From Myxococcales bacterium (GTDB lineage Bacteria; Myxococcota_A; Polyangia; Palsa-1104): a stretch of DNA of 64,000 bases. Made by a program: the position numbers and the translations under genes. The stretch is taken from assembly GCA_003170275.1 (NCBI GenBank), contig PNAM01000079.1, positions 79,147-143,146 of the forward strand. The letters run 5' to 3'. Positions 45,301 through 54,241 of the stretch are shown here, piece after piece. Below the pieces are notes generated by a model. The model saw only the letters and a list, made by a program, of their open reading frames with translations, searched no databases and was not told the origin of the DNA. Numbering within the stretch: position 1 is the stretch's first letter; each line of letters starts with the position of its first letter.

Positions 45301-46455
45301 TCGCCGATCTACGCCAACTCGCACGTGCGCGGCGGCATCCAGACCAACGGCGACGACGTGGGCCGCTACACGTCGATCCAGGCGACGCCCAAGGGCGATC
45401 CGATCATCGCCTACTACGACAAGACGCACGGCGCGCTCAAGTTCGCCAGCTTCGGCGTGTTGCGCTGGCACTCGTACACCATCGACAAGGGCGACGGCGC
45501 GCCCGAGGGCGGCGGTGACGACATCGGCCGCTGGGCGTCGATGACGCTCGGCCCCGACGGAGCGCCCGGCATCGCCTACACCGCGACCGTGCAGCGCGGC
45601 CCGATGAGCATGGTCCCCGAGGGTCAGCTGCGCTGGGCGCAGGCCAAGACGCCCGATCCGCGCGGCCCCGAGGACTGGACCATCACCATCGTCGACTCGC
45701 GGCCGCTGCCCGATCCGAACGCGATGACCGGGGCCGACGGCGGCACCAGCCCGGCCGATGGCGGCGTGGACATGGCGACGCCTCCGGTGGTGAGCGAACC
45801 GCTTTTGCCCGAAGGGATCGCGCTCATGGCGGCGACCGCGCGGAAGCAGGACGGCAGCCCGGCCATCGCCTACTACGATCGCACGCGCGGCAACCTGCGC
45901 TACGTCGAGCTGGTGGCGGGCAAGTGGTCCACGCCGGTGATCCTCGACGGCGAGGCGATGGACGGCAGCGACACCGGCGACGTCGGGCAGTACGCGTCGC
46001 TGGCGTTCGACCCCAAGGACGTGGCGCACATCTCGTACGTCGACGCGACGCACGACAACCTCCTGTACGTGAACCTCGCCACCAAGCTGCCCGAGGTGGT
46101 GGACGACGGATACCACCCCAAGGACGAGATGACCCTCGACGGGCTCGACTCGCCGGTCTACCACCTGGTGGGCGACTCGTCGTCGATCCAGACGGTCGGC
46201 GGGCTGATCGTGATCGCCTATCAGGACTCGACCGTGGCTGAGCTTCGCCTGGCCGAGAAGGGCATGGACAACAAGTGGGTGCTGGCGACCGTCGCGGGCC
46301 ACGCCATGCCGTTCAAGGGCTCGTACGGCTTCTACGCCAACCTCAAGATCTCGAACCAGCGCGCGATCATCTCGTCGTACGCGATCAACCAACACCCCGA
46401 TACGCCGCTGTTCTACGTCGAGGTCTTCGACATCGACCTCGGCCAGATCATGTAA
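42346..46455 (+). CDS. Giant secreted protein with internal MYXO-CTERM-like signal and second lipobox
   Basis: 1369 residues. N-terminal lipoprotein-like signal (LGIGCGSAGGGGC). Residues 40-640 hold long hydrophobic and amphipathic stretches (LINFIVDLLKPQINTIIQGF) reminiscent of lipid-binding TULIP folds, then a beta-sandwich (640-830). At 840-872 comes SGCGCTVGG, a membrane helix and RRR, a full MYXO-CTERM-like signal, yet the frame continues. A second hydrophobic stretch ends in a lipobox-like LYASGC (Cys about 893). The rest has repeated propeller-like units (GRYTSIQATPKGDPIIAYYD, GQYASLAFDPK). It reads as two exported proteins fused in one frame. RBS GGGAGG. Confidence 0.8.
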   Translation: MLRRFAPRILVATTLVFALGIGCGSAGGGGCGGLKPLPVDPKPLGFPTDQVIEGGIQARITKPGMDKLISAVTNLLEGQLGPGICAVTENDLVGSPGDLVHLVACDSNACPGGAKGCPAQIILNSKDRPNGINDGLDTLTVTLPDANPPVVHIDLAFDFHLPLYIDYGYLIGSGSCTMDINDHHYSGDAGATPVHVALDIGLGIDPTTGELTINLNNLNILNLDLTSSGCGAIGSFLSTLLSFVDSTLGNLIINFIVDLLKPQINTIIQGFLPKPPGIAGVFDTGALLANFNPPKDANLEMFLVAGGYVQSKAGGLTLGVMSGLNSDRDETTRSPGMTSEPSLCVPSRPTPDLATPPWMLPFNAARNDFLLSPANEFSGNPDPTNGMGALNDVAIGVSRTFFDLAGFHIYNSGTLCLAIGGDALPQLNAGTLSVIVGSLGNILEDRKAPLELVLRPQVPLSFTIGAGTMMDPLLHVAISDMRIDFYAWIEERFVRLLTMGLDLNVGLNLTVAKDANGNAAIQPMLVGVDAANVTIRVSNSDLLQEDPKALEMVFPSLINIATGALGGVVKPITLPSITGFTLDDLTIQRVQTTQDDFLAIFSDIKTGTPSGLIDWTDPNHPKLVGAIQTLASVEHVDVPSAAQMQAMFAGGGAQIADITARPRVTLKLGTENNEGHPVEWAWKIDGGMWRVWTQDPNPVIADDAFFLQGRHTIEVRSRVVNQWTTEDTTPAKLSVLIDSVPPELHPTRDLVKDDRLLFGGFDLVSDTAALTYSWLGIDGQQTNWTSDDFMSITEARTLTEDGSKPLTLFARDEAGNILRSAVDLNPILQFHGRTTAPATSGCGCTVGGATQTSNLLGSGMILLLGLLVLLRRRTTGVAAALGFAALGLYASGCGCQDNGLQCSVDDDCAKMQCAAGQIPQCQSNMCLCTPDVPPGDTGRFSSMMLLGPNAYVAAYNNTYGDLMIGHVTPPAVVTEWDFVDGVPDESPIYANSHVRGGIQTNGDDVGRYTSIQATPKGDPIIAYYDKTHGALKFASFGVLRWHSYTIDKGDGAPEGGGDDIGRWASMTLGPDGAPGIAYTATVQRGPMSMVPEGQLRWAQAKTPDPRGPEDWTITIVDSRPLPDPNAMTGADGGTSPADGGVDMATPPVVSEPLLPEGIALMAATARKQDGSPAIAYYDRTRGNLRYVELVAGKWSTPVILDGEAMDGSDTGDVGQYASLAFDPKDVAHISYVDATHDNLLYVNLATKLPEVVDDGYHPKDEMTLDGLDSPVYHLVGDSSSIQTVGGLIVIAYQDSTVAELRLAEKGMDNKWVLATVAGHAMPFKGSYGFYANLKISNQRAIISSYAINQHPDTPLFYVEVFDIDLGQIM

Positions 46456-46470
46456 AGGCGCCCCGCTCGC

Positions 46471-49470
46471 TCAGGGCTGGAACGGGCCCTTCCAGCCGTT
46501 GCCGTCGACGTCGACGAAGATGGCGTTGGTGAAGGCGAGCGCGGGGATGCCGCGGGCGGCGAGGTCGAGCGTGTCGACCAGGTCGGTCATCGGGACGGTC
46601 GGGTCGACCGCGTTGGGGATGATCGGGAACAGCCCGGTGTCGCCGGTGGCGCGAGCGACCAGCCACAGATCCCGACCGCCCGCGCCGGCGCGCTGGCGGG
46701 CCAGGAGCATGTCGGCGTCTACGTCGGTCACGTCGATGGCGATCTCGAGCCGCGCGCTGGCGGCGACGCCCGGGACGGTCTCGACCGAGGTGACGGTCAT
46801 CGCGCGCGCGCCGCCGAGGCCCATCGCGCAGCGCGCCGTGGGGACGGCGCGCGTGGTGAAACAGACGGCGGGCACCAGCGCAGCGGGGTCCATGCCCTTG
46901 GGCGTCGGGATGTCGAAGGTGTTGTTGGCGAAGATCTCGACGGTGTCGACCGGCGCCCACGCCGAGGTGACCACCGTGAGGTGCATGGCGAGCGGTCCGC
47001 TCGCGTGCGCCACCGTCGAGCCGATGCCCATCCCGTCGACGGTGAACTGCAGGAACGGCGCGTTGGTCACCACCACGTCGTGCGGCACGCCCTTGCCCGA
47101 CAGCGTCGCGACCACCGCGTCTTCGAGCCCGGCCGAGATCGCGCCCGGCGAATCGTCCGGCACGCGCACCAGCGTGCGCGGCAGCCCGCCGGGGCTGGAG
47201 ATCCACTCGTGCGAATCGGACACGCCGGTGGGCGTGGGCGTAAAGCCGAACGAGAGAAAGTTCATCCAATCGCGCAGGTTGATGTCGACCTTCTGATCGA
47301 CGCGCTCGCCGTCGACGACCATGGCGGGCAGGTGGAACCCGTTGTAGATCTCGTGCGAATCGAAGGTGGGCGCGAACAGCGCCTGGTCCTCGGGCAGCCC
47401 GAGGATGAGCGCGCTCACCGGCATCAGCTTGGAGTCGCCGTAGAAGGTGTGCGCGCCGAAGTCGAAGCGCAGCCCCACGCGATCGAAGGTCTGCTGGAAC
47501 GACGAGAAGTCGCCCGGCATCGAGCGCGGATGGTTGACCTGCACCACCTTGGCGCCCTGCTTGCGGAGCCCGTCGAAGATCTGCGGCGGCGGCAGGTTGA
47601 GGCCCAGCTCGCCGCCCGCCCAGTCGAGCGCGCCGCCGTTGGGCGACAGCGGATCGACCACCAACGGGAAGCCGATGAAGTGCCCGTAGTCCCATGCGGT
47701 GGTCTCGACCCCGATCGAGCTGTCGAGCAGATCGTTGGCGCCGAGCGCGTCGATCAACGGCGCGTAGTCGAACAGCACGTCGTGCTCCGACGAGGAGATG
47801 AAGTCGGTGCCGTCGACCAGGTAGCTCACCACGCGATCTTCGGGCGGCGTGACCGCGTCGGGCGAGATGTGCGAGTGCTGGTGGAAGTCGGCCGCCACGT
47901 AGCCCGGTGTGGGCGCCACGTGATCGAGGACCGCGTCGACGCGCGCGCCGCCCGCGGGAAGATCGACGACCTGCTCGAAGCGGCTCCACTCCGGCCCGCG
48001 CGAAGCGATCACGCGATACCTGCCGGGGACCAGCGGGATCGGGTGATCGTAACGGGTCGCCAGCGTCGAGTCGCCGTAGCGCGAGTGGATCCAGTTGGCG
48101 ATGCCGTACGGCAGCACGTCCTTGACCGTGTCGCGGAAGTGCCGATCGGGGACTGCGCCCGGCGCGCCCACGACGGTGATCTTGGCGGGGATGGACGCGC
48201 CCGCGCGATCCTTGACGGTGTAGTCGATCATCGCCGCCGCCGGGATGGTGAGCGCTACGTCGCCGCCGGGGATCGACGCGCTGACCGGAGCGCCGCGCCG
48301 CCACCCGTCGCCCTCGGCCTGGAACTGATAGCTGCCCGCCGGCAACGCGCCGGCGAACCGCCCGTCGCCGTCCACGCTCAACGTGGTCAACAGCTGCGCG
48401 CCCGCCGGCTGCGCCGGATCGAGCACGGTCACGCGCGCGCCCGCGCCCGCCGCCACCGTCCCGGAGAACGGCACGGTCGCCTCGCCGCGCAGCGCGTGCG
48501 CCTGCGCGGTCACGTCGCCGACGTCGCGCCCGACGACCAGCTCGACCTCGCGCGTGGCGGTGCCGTTGGACTTGACCACCAGCGACTGCCCGGTCGAGCC
48601 GAACGCATCGAACAGATCCTTGAGCTGATACACCTCGACGTCGACGCCGGCGATCGGCACTGAAGCGCCGGCGATCGTCTGGTCGGTGAACACCGGCACG
48701 ATCCCGTAGGCGATGTCGCGGCCGAGGAACGCCGCGTAGGTCACCAGCGGAAACTTGGAGGTGCCGACGATGTCGGCGAACCCGAGCTCGCCGAAGCCCA
48801 GAAACGGGTGAAAGATCTCCGGCCCCGCGCCGGTGTCCGAGAGCGTGCCCCAGGTGGTGGCCTCGTCGAGGTCGCCCGGGTTGTAGAAGGTGTAGATCAT
48901 CCGCAGCTGCGTCTGGCCCGGCGACAGGATATAGGTGACCGCGGCGCGCCACTTGAGATCGATGTCGGCGCGATAGTCGTCGGCGATGCCGATGGCGAAG
49001 CTGCCCAGGCCGGGCAGGTTGATGAAGTCGTCCTTGGCGTCGTGCCCGCGGAAGCGCAACACCGCCGGCCCGCCCTTGGCGCCGTCGCGCACGATCTCGA
49101 CCGAGTCCCAGTTGATGGTGCGGCCGAGCTGCAGAAACGCGGACACCTCGCCGAGCTGATCGCCCGCCGGCGCGTCGACGCGGTCGAGATCGATCACGTT
49201 GCCGCCGAACGGACAGGGCCCGATCGCGCGTCCGGGCGCCTGCACCACCATGCGCAGCTTTTCGTTGCGCATGAAGTAGTCGCCCACGAGGCCCTGCGAC
49301 GCGGGACCCTTGACCCGCTCCTGCTCGTAGTTCTCGGCGGTGAGCCGCCCGGCCGCCGCGAGCGCAGCGCCGCCGGTGGGCGGTAGGGGCGGCAGCGCGT
49401 TCTCCAGCGGGTCGCCCGAGCTGCAGCCAAACGCAAACAATATTGGTAGGCCAAGACAAATGTGACGCAT
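46471..49470 (-). CDS. Large lipoprotein with PHP-like metal-dependent hydrolase domain
   Basis: 999 residues from ATG 49470 (in-frame ATG also at 49488). Lipoprotein signal FAFGC. Beta-rich N-terminal half with carboxypeptidase-regulatory-like segments (DGRFAGALPAGSYQFQAEG). Near residue 550 the motif AADFHQHSHISPDA and then SSSEHDVLFDY match the first metal sites of the PHP/CehA-McbA family; VNHPRSMPG and GVSDSHEW follow. It may be an exported phosphoesterase or carbamate-type hydrolase. The ends of this gene and of the giant protein gene face each other 15 bases apart. Confidence 0.8.
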   Translation of the reverse strand: MRHICLGLPILFAFGCSSGDPLENALPPLPPTGGAALAAAGRLTAENYEQERVKGPASQGLVGDYFMRNEKLRMVVQAPGRAIGPCPFGGNVIDLDRVDAPAGDQLGEVSAFLQLGRTINWDSVEIVRDGAKGGPAVLRFRGHDAKDDFINLPGLGSFAIGIADDYRADIDLKWRAAVTYILSPGQTQLRMIYTFYNPGDLDEATTWGTLSDTGAGPEIFHPFLGFGELGFADIVGTSKFPLVTYAAFLGRDIAYGIVPVFTDQTIAGASVPIAGVDVEVYQLKDLFDAFGSTGQSLVVKSNGTATREVELVVGRDVGDVTAQAHALRGEATVPFSGTVAAGAGARVTVLDPAQPAGAQLLTTLSVDGDGRFAGALPAGSYQFQAEGDGWRRGAPVSASIPGGDVALTIPAAAMIDYTVKDRAGASIPAKITVVGAPGAVPDRHFRDTVKDVLPYGIANWIHSRYGDSTLATRYDHPIPLVPGRYRVIASRGPEWSRFEQVVDLPAGGARVDAVLDHVAPTPGYVAADFHQHSHISPDAVTPPEDRVVSYLVDGTDFISSSEHDVLFDYAPLIDALGANDLLDSSIGVETTAWDYGHFIGFPLVVDPLSPNGGALDWAGGELGLNLPPPQIFDGLRKQGAKVVQVNHPRSMPGDFSSFQQTFDRVGLRFDFGAHTFYGDSKLMPVSALILGLPEDQALFAPTFDSHEIYNGFHLPAMVVDGERVDQKVDINLRDWMNFLSFGFTPTPTGVSDSHEWISSPGGLPRTLVRVPDDSPGAISAGLEDAVVATLSGKGVPHDVVVTNAPFLQFTVDGMGIGSTVAHASGPLAMHLTVVTSAWAPVDTVEIFANNTFDIPTPKGMDPAALVPAVCFTTRAVPTARCAMGLGGARAMTVTSVETVPGVAASARLEIAIDVTDVDADMLLARQRAGAGGRDLWLVARATGDTGLFPIIPNAVDPTVPMTDLVDTLDLAARGIPALAFTNAIFVDVDGNGWKGPFQP

Positions 49471-49569
49471 GGGTGACCAGCATATCATCGCTCCCGCGAT
49501 GGAACGCCGCCTTCGGCGCAAGGAAGGGTTCACCTTGTTTTTGCGGAGCGTGTTGCCTAGCGTGCGAGC

Positions 49570-50202
49570 GTGATCTGCCGCTGTCAGCCAACCCACCGGG
49601 GACGACCGCTCGATCTGGCGGCGCTGCACGCGAGCCCGCCGCCGCGCGACCCGGCCGCGCCGTGGCCGTTCCTGATCGTGCCTGGCTACACGCCGCTGTT
49701 CGGCTGGACCGGCGGCCTGCACCCGAAGAGCGTCGCGCGGCTCGAGCTCGCGCTCGCCGATCTGAACGCGCACCTTGCGCCGGCGGTGATCGTCTCGGGC
49801 GGCGCGGTGCACTCCGTCGAGAACGAAGCGGTGCTCATGCGCGACTGGCTGCTCGCGCGCGGCGTGGCCGCCGAGCGGATCGTCGTCGAGCCCTGCGCGC
49901 GTCACACCACCACCAACCTGCGCAACGCCGGGCGCATCCTGCTCTCGCACGGCGCCGCCGAGGCGCTGGTGGTCACCTCCGACGGGCCCGACTGGCGTCT
50001 GCACCGGCGCGGCTGGCGCTTCGCCGAGCAGGCCTACTATCTCGGATTTCCTTGGCTTTCGACGTTCCATCTGCGCTGCCTGCGGGAGCTCGGATACCGC
50101 GTCGGCGAGCTCACCTGGCTCGAGCCGAACCGCGTCCGCTTCCGGCCCTCGAACGAGGTCTTTCGCGCGTCGTGGCGGGAGTCGCTCGACGGAGATCCCT
50201 GA
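49570..50202 (+). CDS. YdcF/SanA family (DUF218) protein
   Basis: 210 residues from a GTG. Core motifs of DUF218: LIVPGYTP (usually LGxG), VIVSGGAVHSVENEA, ERIVVEPCARHTTTNLRNAG and VVTSDGPDWRLHR. Members such as ElyC and SanA act in envelope biogenesis. There is no membrane helix here, so it is probably cytoplasmic. Followed by a strong hairpin at 50276. Confidence 0.85.
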   Translation: MICRCQPTHRGRPLDLAALHASPPPRDPAAPWPFLIVPGYTPLFGWTGGLHPKSVARLELALADLNAHLAPAVIVSGGAVHSVENEAVLMRDWLLARGVAAERIVVEPCARHTTTNLRNAGRILLSHGAAEALVVTSDGPDWRLHRRGWRFAEQAYYLGFPWLSTFHLRCLRELGYRVGELTWLEPNRVRFRPSNEVFRASWRESLDGDP

Positions 50203-50271
50203 CCACCGAACGATTTGTAAAGATTTGTAAGCGTTCGCGCAACGTTCGCACTCTGGGGCGCGTATGATGAG

Positions 50272-50787
50272 TTACCGAGGCTGGACCGCTGGGGGGACTG
50301 GTCCAGCCTCGCTCTTCTTCTTGATCGGGTCCACCGGCGGCCCTTTGGCAAGCGTCAGACGCAGGTTGCCGAACAGCACCTCGCCGGCGCCGCGGGCCAT
50401 CAGCGGCGCTTCCGCCAACGTGCCGTGCATCGTGGCGCGGCCCTTCTTCGGGATCATCGCCGCGCACAACCACAGCCTGGTCCCCTGGGGTACGAACACC
50501 TCGGAAAAGAAGTCGGTGCCGCGCGACAGCTTCTCGGCGAACGCGCGCGTCTCCGGCTTCCAGCACTCGCCGTCGGCGACGTAGACCATCGCGTCGCCGG
50601 TCACGCCCTTCGGGAAGGTGAGCGTGCCGCCGATCTCGACCTCGGCGTTGGGCGGCAGCGGCGGCGGCGCGGGCGGGACCGGCGCGCGCGCTACCGGCGA
50701 GGGGGCCTTGGGCCGCGGCGGATCATCCGCGGGGGACGGAGGCGAGACGCAGCCGGCGAGGCACAACACCCACAGCACGTTCCTCAT
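50272..50787 (-). CDS. Hypothetical lipoprotein
   Basis: 171 residues from ATG 50787. Lipoprotein signal VLCLAGC. A Pro/Ala linker (residues 15-45) is followed by a small beta-rich domain (GGTLTFPKGVTGDAMVYVAD, GTRLWLCAAMIPKKGRATM). Last gene of a four-gene operon; its ATG overlaps the stop of the YkgJ gene. The last 12 codons lie in a terminator-like hairpin. No family is recognised. Confidence 0.65.
   Translation of the reverse strand: MRNVLWVLCLAGCVSPPSPADDPPRPKAPSPVARAPVPPAPPPLPPNAEVEIGGTLTFPKGVTGDAMVYVADGECWKPETRAFAEKLSRGTDFFSEVFVPQGTRLWLCAAMIPKKGRATMHGTLAEAPLMARGAGEVLFGNLRLTLAKGPPVDPIKKKSEAGPVPPAVQPR
50276..50323 (+). terminator. Strong hairpin, probable terminator of the YdcF gene
   Basis: A perfect 12-bp stem CGAGGCTGGACC (50276-50287) with GGTCCAGCCTCG (50300-50311), then CTCTTCTTCTTG. 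It acts on the plus strand after the YdcF gene but lies inside the 3' end of the opposite lipoprotein gene. Confidence 0.65.
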
Positions 50788-51320
50788 GGCGTCAGGATCC
50801 TCTTGTCGAAGTCGACCCAGATGCGCGGGTCCTTGCGGCAATCATACGTCCGGCAGGGCGCTGGGCGGCGAACATACGCCTCGCAGCGACGGGTGGCAGG
50901 CTCGGAATGAGTGCAGTAGCCGTCCTCGCGCTTGCGGATCTGATACGGCCGGCCGTAGTCCCAGTCGAGCACGTGCTCGTCGAGATCCTGCGCCGAGAGA
51001 CACACCGTGAGCTTGCAGCAGCGCGCCTGGCACAGCGGCAGGAGCTGCGCGCAGTCGATCTGCGGCAGGTCCGCGAGCGCGTACTTGTCGATCGCCTTGC
51101 CCAGCTTGACCACCGGGCGCTCCGCGAGCGCTTCGGTCGCGTCGTCGAGCGCATGCTGGCGCTTTCGCTCGAACGCTTCAGGCGGCAGCGCGCCGGTCGC
51201 GATCAGCGTTTCGATCAACGCCTTGAGCGTCGCGCCGGCGTCCGCCTGCGCCAGCCGCGCTTCGACGGATTGGTGCAAGAGCAGCCGGAGCGCGTCCTCG
51301 AGTTGGTCGCGCTCCGCCAT
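50784..51320 (-). CDS. YkgJ-type Cys-cluster protein
   Basis: 178 residues. An N-terminal helical part, then the YkgJ zinc/iron-chelating region: CQARCCKLTVCL (near 99-108), GYCTHSEPATRRCEAYVRRP and PCRTYDC. This family binds a metal, function unproven. Starts one base after the stop of the GT4 gene. The pairing with a radical SAM gene in one operon suggests a linked metallo-enzyme task. Confidence 0.82.
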   Translation of the reverse strand: MAERDQLEDALRLLLHQSVEARLAQADAGATLKALIETLIATGALPPEAFERKRQHALDDATEALAERPVVKLGKAIDKYALADLPQIDCAQLLPLCQARCCKLTVCLSAQDLDEHVLDWDYGRPYQIRKREDGYCTHSEPATRRCEAYVRRPAPCRTYDCRKDPRIWVDFDKRILTP

Positions 51321-51321
51321 G

Positions 51322-52454
51322 CTACGCCGCGACGGAGGACTTTTCGGCTGCGTTGCGGTGGCAGCGATCCTGCGCCAACCGGTAGACCTCGAGGTGCTGC
51401 GCGAGCACCGGGTCCCATGCGAAGCGCGCCGCCGACTTGCGCGTCGCCGCCGCCATGCGCGCGCGCATCGGCGCGTCGGTCACCAGCTGCACGATGTAGT
51501 CGGCGAACTCTTCTTCGTTGGCGGCGAGGAAGCCCTCGCGCCCGTGCTGGATGATGTCGCCCACGCCGCCGTGGCTCATGGCCACCGCCGGCACGCCGGC
51601 GCACAGCGCCTCGAGCGTGGCGATGCTGAGCGCCTCCTTGCACGTCGGCAGGATGAACACCGACGAGCGCGCCAGCACCTTCTTCACCTCCGAGCGCGGC
51701 TGCCAGCCGAGCACCTCGAGATGCTGCCGCACGCCGAGCCGCTCCGCCTCGCGCTCCACCTTCTTGCGCTCCGACCCGTCGCCGACCAGCGTGAAGATCG
51801 GACGCAGCGACGCAGGCAGCTTGGCGTACACGCGCGGCATCGCGCGCACCACCTCGATCGGGCGCTTGCGCTTGTACAGCCGCATCACCGAGGTGATGCG
51901 CAGCGGCGCGTTCGGCTCCGGCTCGGCAGCCGCGTCCCACTCGTCCAACTTGACGCCGTTGGGCAGCACCACCACGTCGCGGCCGGACACGCGTTCCATC
52001 TCGCCCGCCACGTAGCTCGACACCGCGGTGATCACGTTGGGCCAGTGGGTCCACGGATAGAACCGGTTGGCCACCGCCAGCAGCCGCCCGCCGGCGCCCG
52101 CGAGCACCGAGTGCTCGGTGAGCACGCTCGGGATGCGGTGTTTGTGCGCCAGGTACGCGGCGGCCTGCGAGAGCGGCGAGAACGCGGTGTGGCAGTGCAC
52201 GACGTCGTAGTTGCCGTCGAGCAGCAGGCGCTCGAGCGCCGAGATGCTGCGCGCGCGATAGATCACGCGATAGAGCGGCAGCAGCGGCCCGTCGAGCCGG
52301 TGCACGCGGATACCGTCGATCTCCGGCTCGCCGCGCGTCGAGGTGATCACCTCGACCTCGTGGCCGTGCGCCTTGAGCTCGCGCGCCAGATCGCGCATCT
52401 GCATCTCGAGCCCGCCAATCCGTGGCGCGTACCAATCACATACCAGCGCTACTT

Positions 52455-52458
<4 letters not shown>
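51322..52458 (-). CDS. GT4 family glycosyltransferase
   Basis: 378 residues, cytosolic GT-B fold. N-terminal acceptor half with GGLEMQMRDLARELKAHGH; donor half with RLYKRKRPIEVV, LVGDGSERKKVE and the nucleotide-sugar motif PTCKEALSIATLEALCAGVP (E-x7-E). A retaining transferase acting in surface glycan or glycolipid synthesis. Its ATG overlaps the radical SAM stop (ATGA). Confidence 0.92.
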
Positions 52459-53450
<992 letters not shown>

Positions 53451-53530
53451 CGAGCGGGACTCTAGGGGTTTGGCCCGCAAAAAGCAAAAGCAATGGACGC
53501 GCCAGGCGCAAAAGGATAGGAGTTGAGCGC

Positions 53531-54241
53531 ATGCAGGTCTGTATCACGGTGGACATGGAGCACGACTGCCCGCCATTTCTCCGGACCTATCGCGGGGTAA
53601 CACAAGGGACGCCGCGCCTGCTCGAGCTCCTTTCGGGCGAGGGCGTGAAGGCCACGTTCTTCACCACCGGCGACGTAGCCCGTCGGTTTCCTGACACAAT
53701 CCGTTCGATCGTAGACGGCGGACACGAGCTCGGCTGCCACGGCGACTCGCACCGCCGGTTTTCGGCCATGGACCCGACCACCGCGCGCCAGGAGCTGCAC
53801 GACGCGACAGACGTGCTCCGCAAGTTCTACCCGGTGGCCTCGTTCCGCGCGCCCAATCTCGACTTCCCGGCCTCGTTCCTGCCTTTTTTGCGCGACCTCG
53901 GCTACAAGGTCGACTCGTCCGAAGGACGGCACAAGCCGGGCTCGTTCTTCAAGGCGCCGTACACCGCCGAGCGGGTGCGGCGCGTGCCGGCCTCGACCGC
54001 GCCGTCGTTGGTGCGGCTGCCGCGCCTGATCCGCGAGCGCTTCTACGCGCGCATGAAGGACCCGGTGGTGTTCTTCTTCCACCCGTGGGAGTTCGTCGAC
54101 GTGACGCGCGAGCCGATCCCGATCGACTGCCGGTTCCGCACCGGAGAGCCCGCGCTGCGCACCCTGCGCGAGACCATCGGCTTCTACCGCGGGCGCGGCG
54201 CGACCTTCCGCAGGATGGCCGAGCTCGCCGCCCAAGCGTAG
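53531..54241 (+). CDS. Polysaccharide deacetylase (NodB domain)
   Basis: 236 residues. Catalytic motifs: ITVDMEHD (base and metal Asp), GCHGDSHRRF (metal His-x3-His), FRAPNLDFP and FFFHPWEF (catalytic His). No signal peptide, so cytoplasmic, unlike chitin or peptidoglycan deacetylases; it may deacetylate a lipid-linked N-acetylhexosamine. ATAGGAG lies 9 bases before the ATG. It directly abuts the following GT-C gene. Confidence 0.9.
   Translation: MQVCITVDMEHDCPPFLRTYRGVTQGTPRLLELLSGEGVKATFFTTGDVARRFPDTIRSIVDGGHELGCHGDSHRRFSAMDPTTARQELHDATDVLRKFYPVASFRAPNLDFPASFLPFLRDLGYKVDSSEGRHKPGSFFKAPYTAERVRRVPASTAPSLVRLPRLIRERFYARMKDPVVFFFHPWEFVDVTREPIPIDCRFRTGEPALRTLRETIGFYRGRGATFRRMAELAAQA

Noticed and set aside
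46448-49591. A second long minus-strand frame over the PHP lipoprotein
   Set aside because: Low-complexity Arg/Gly/Ala protein without motifs; the adjacent frame gives the lipoprotein with metal motifs.
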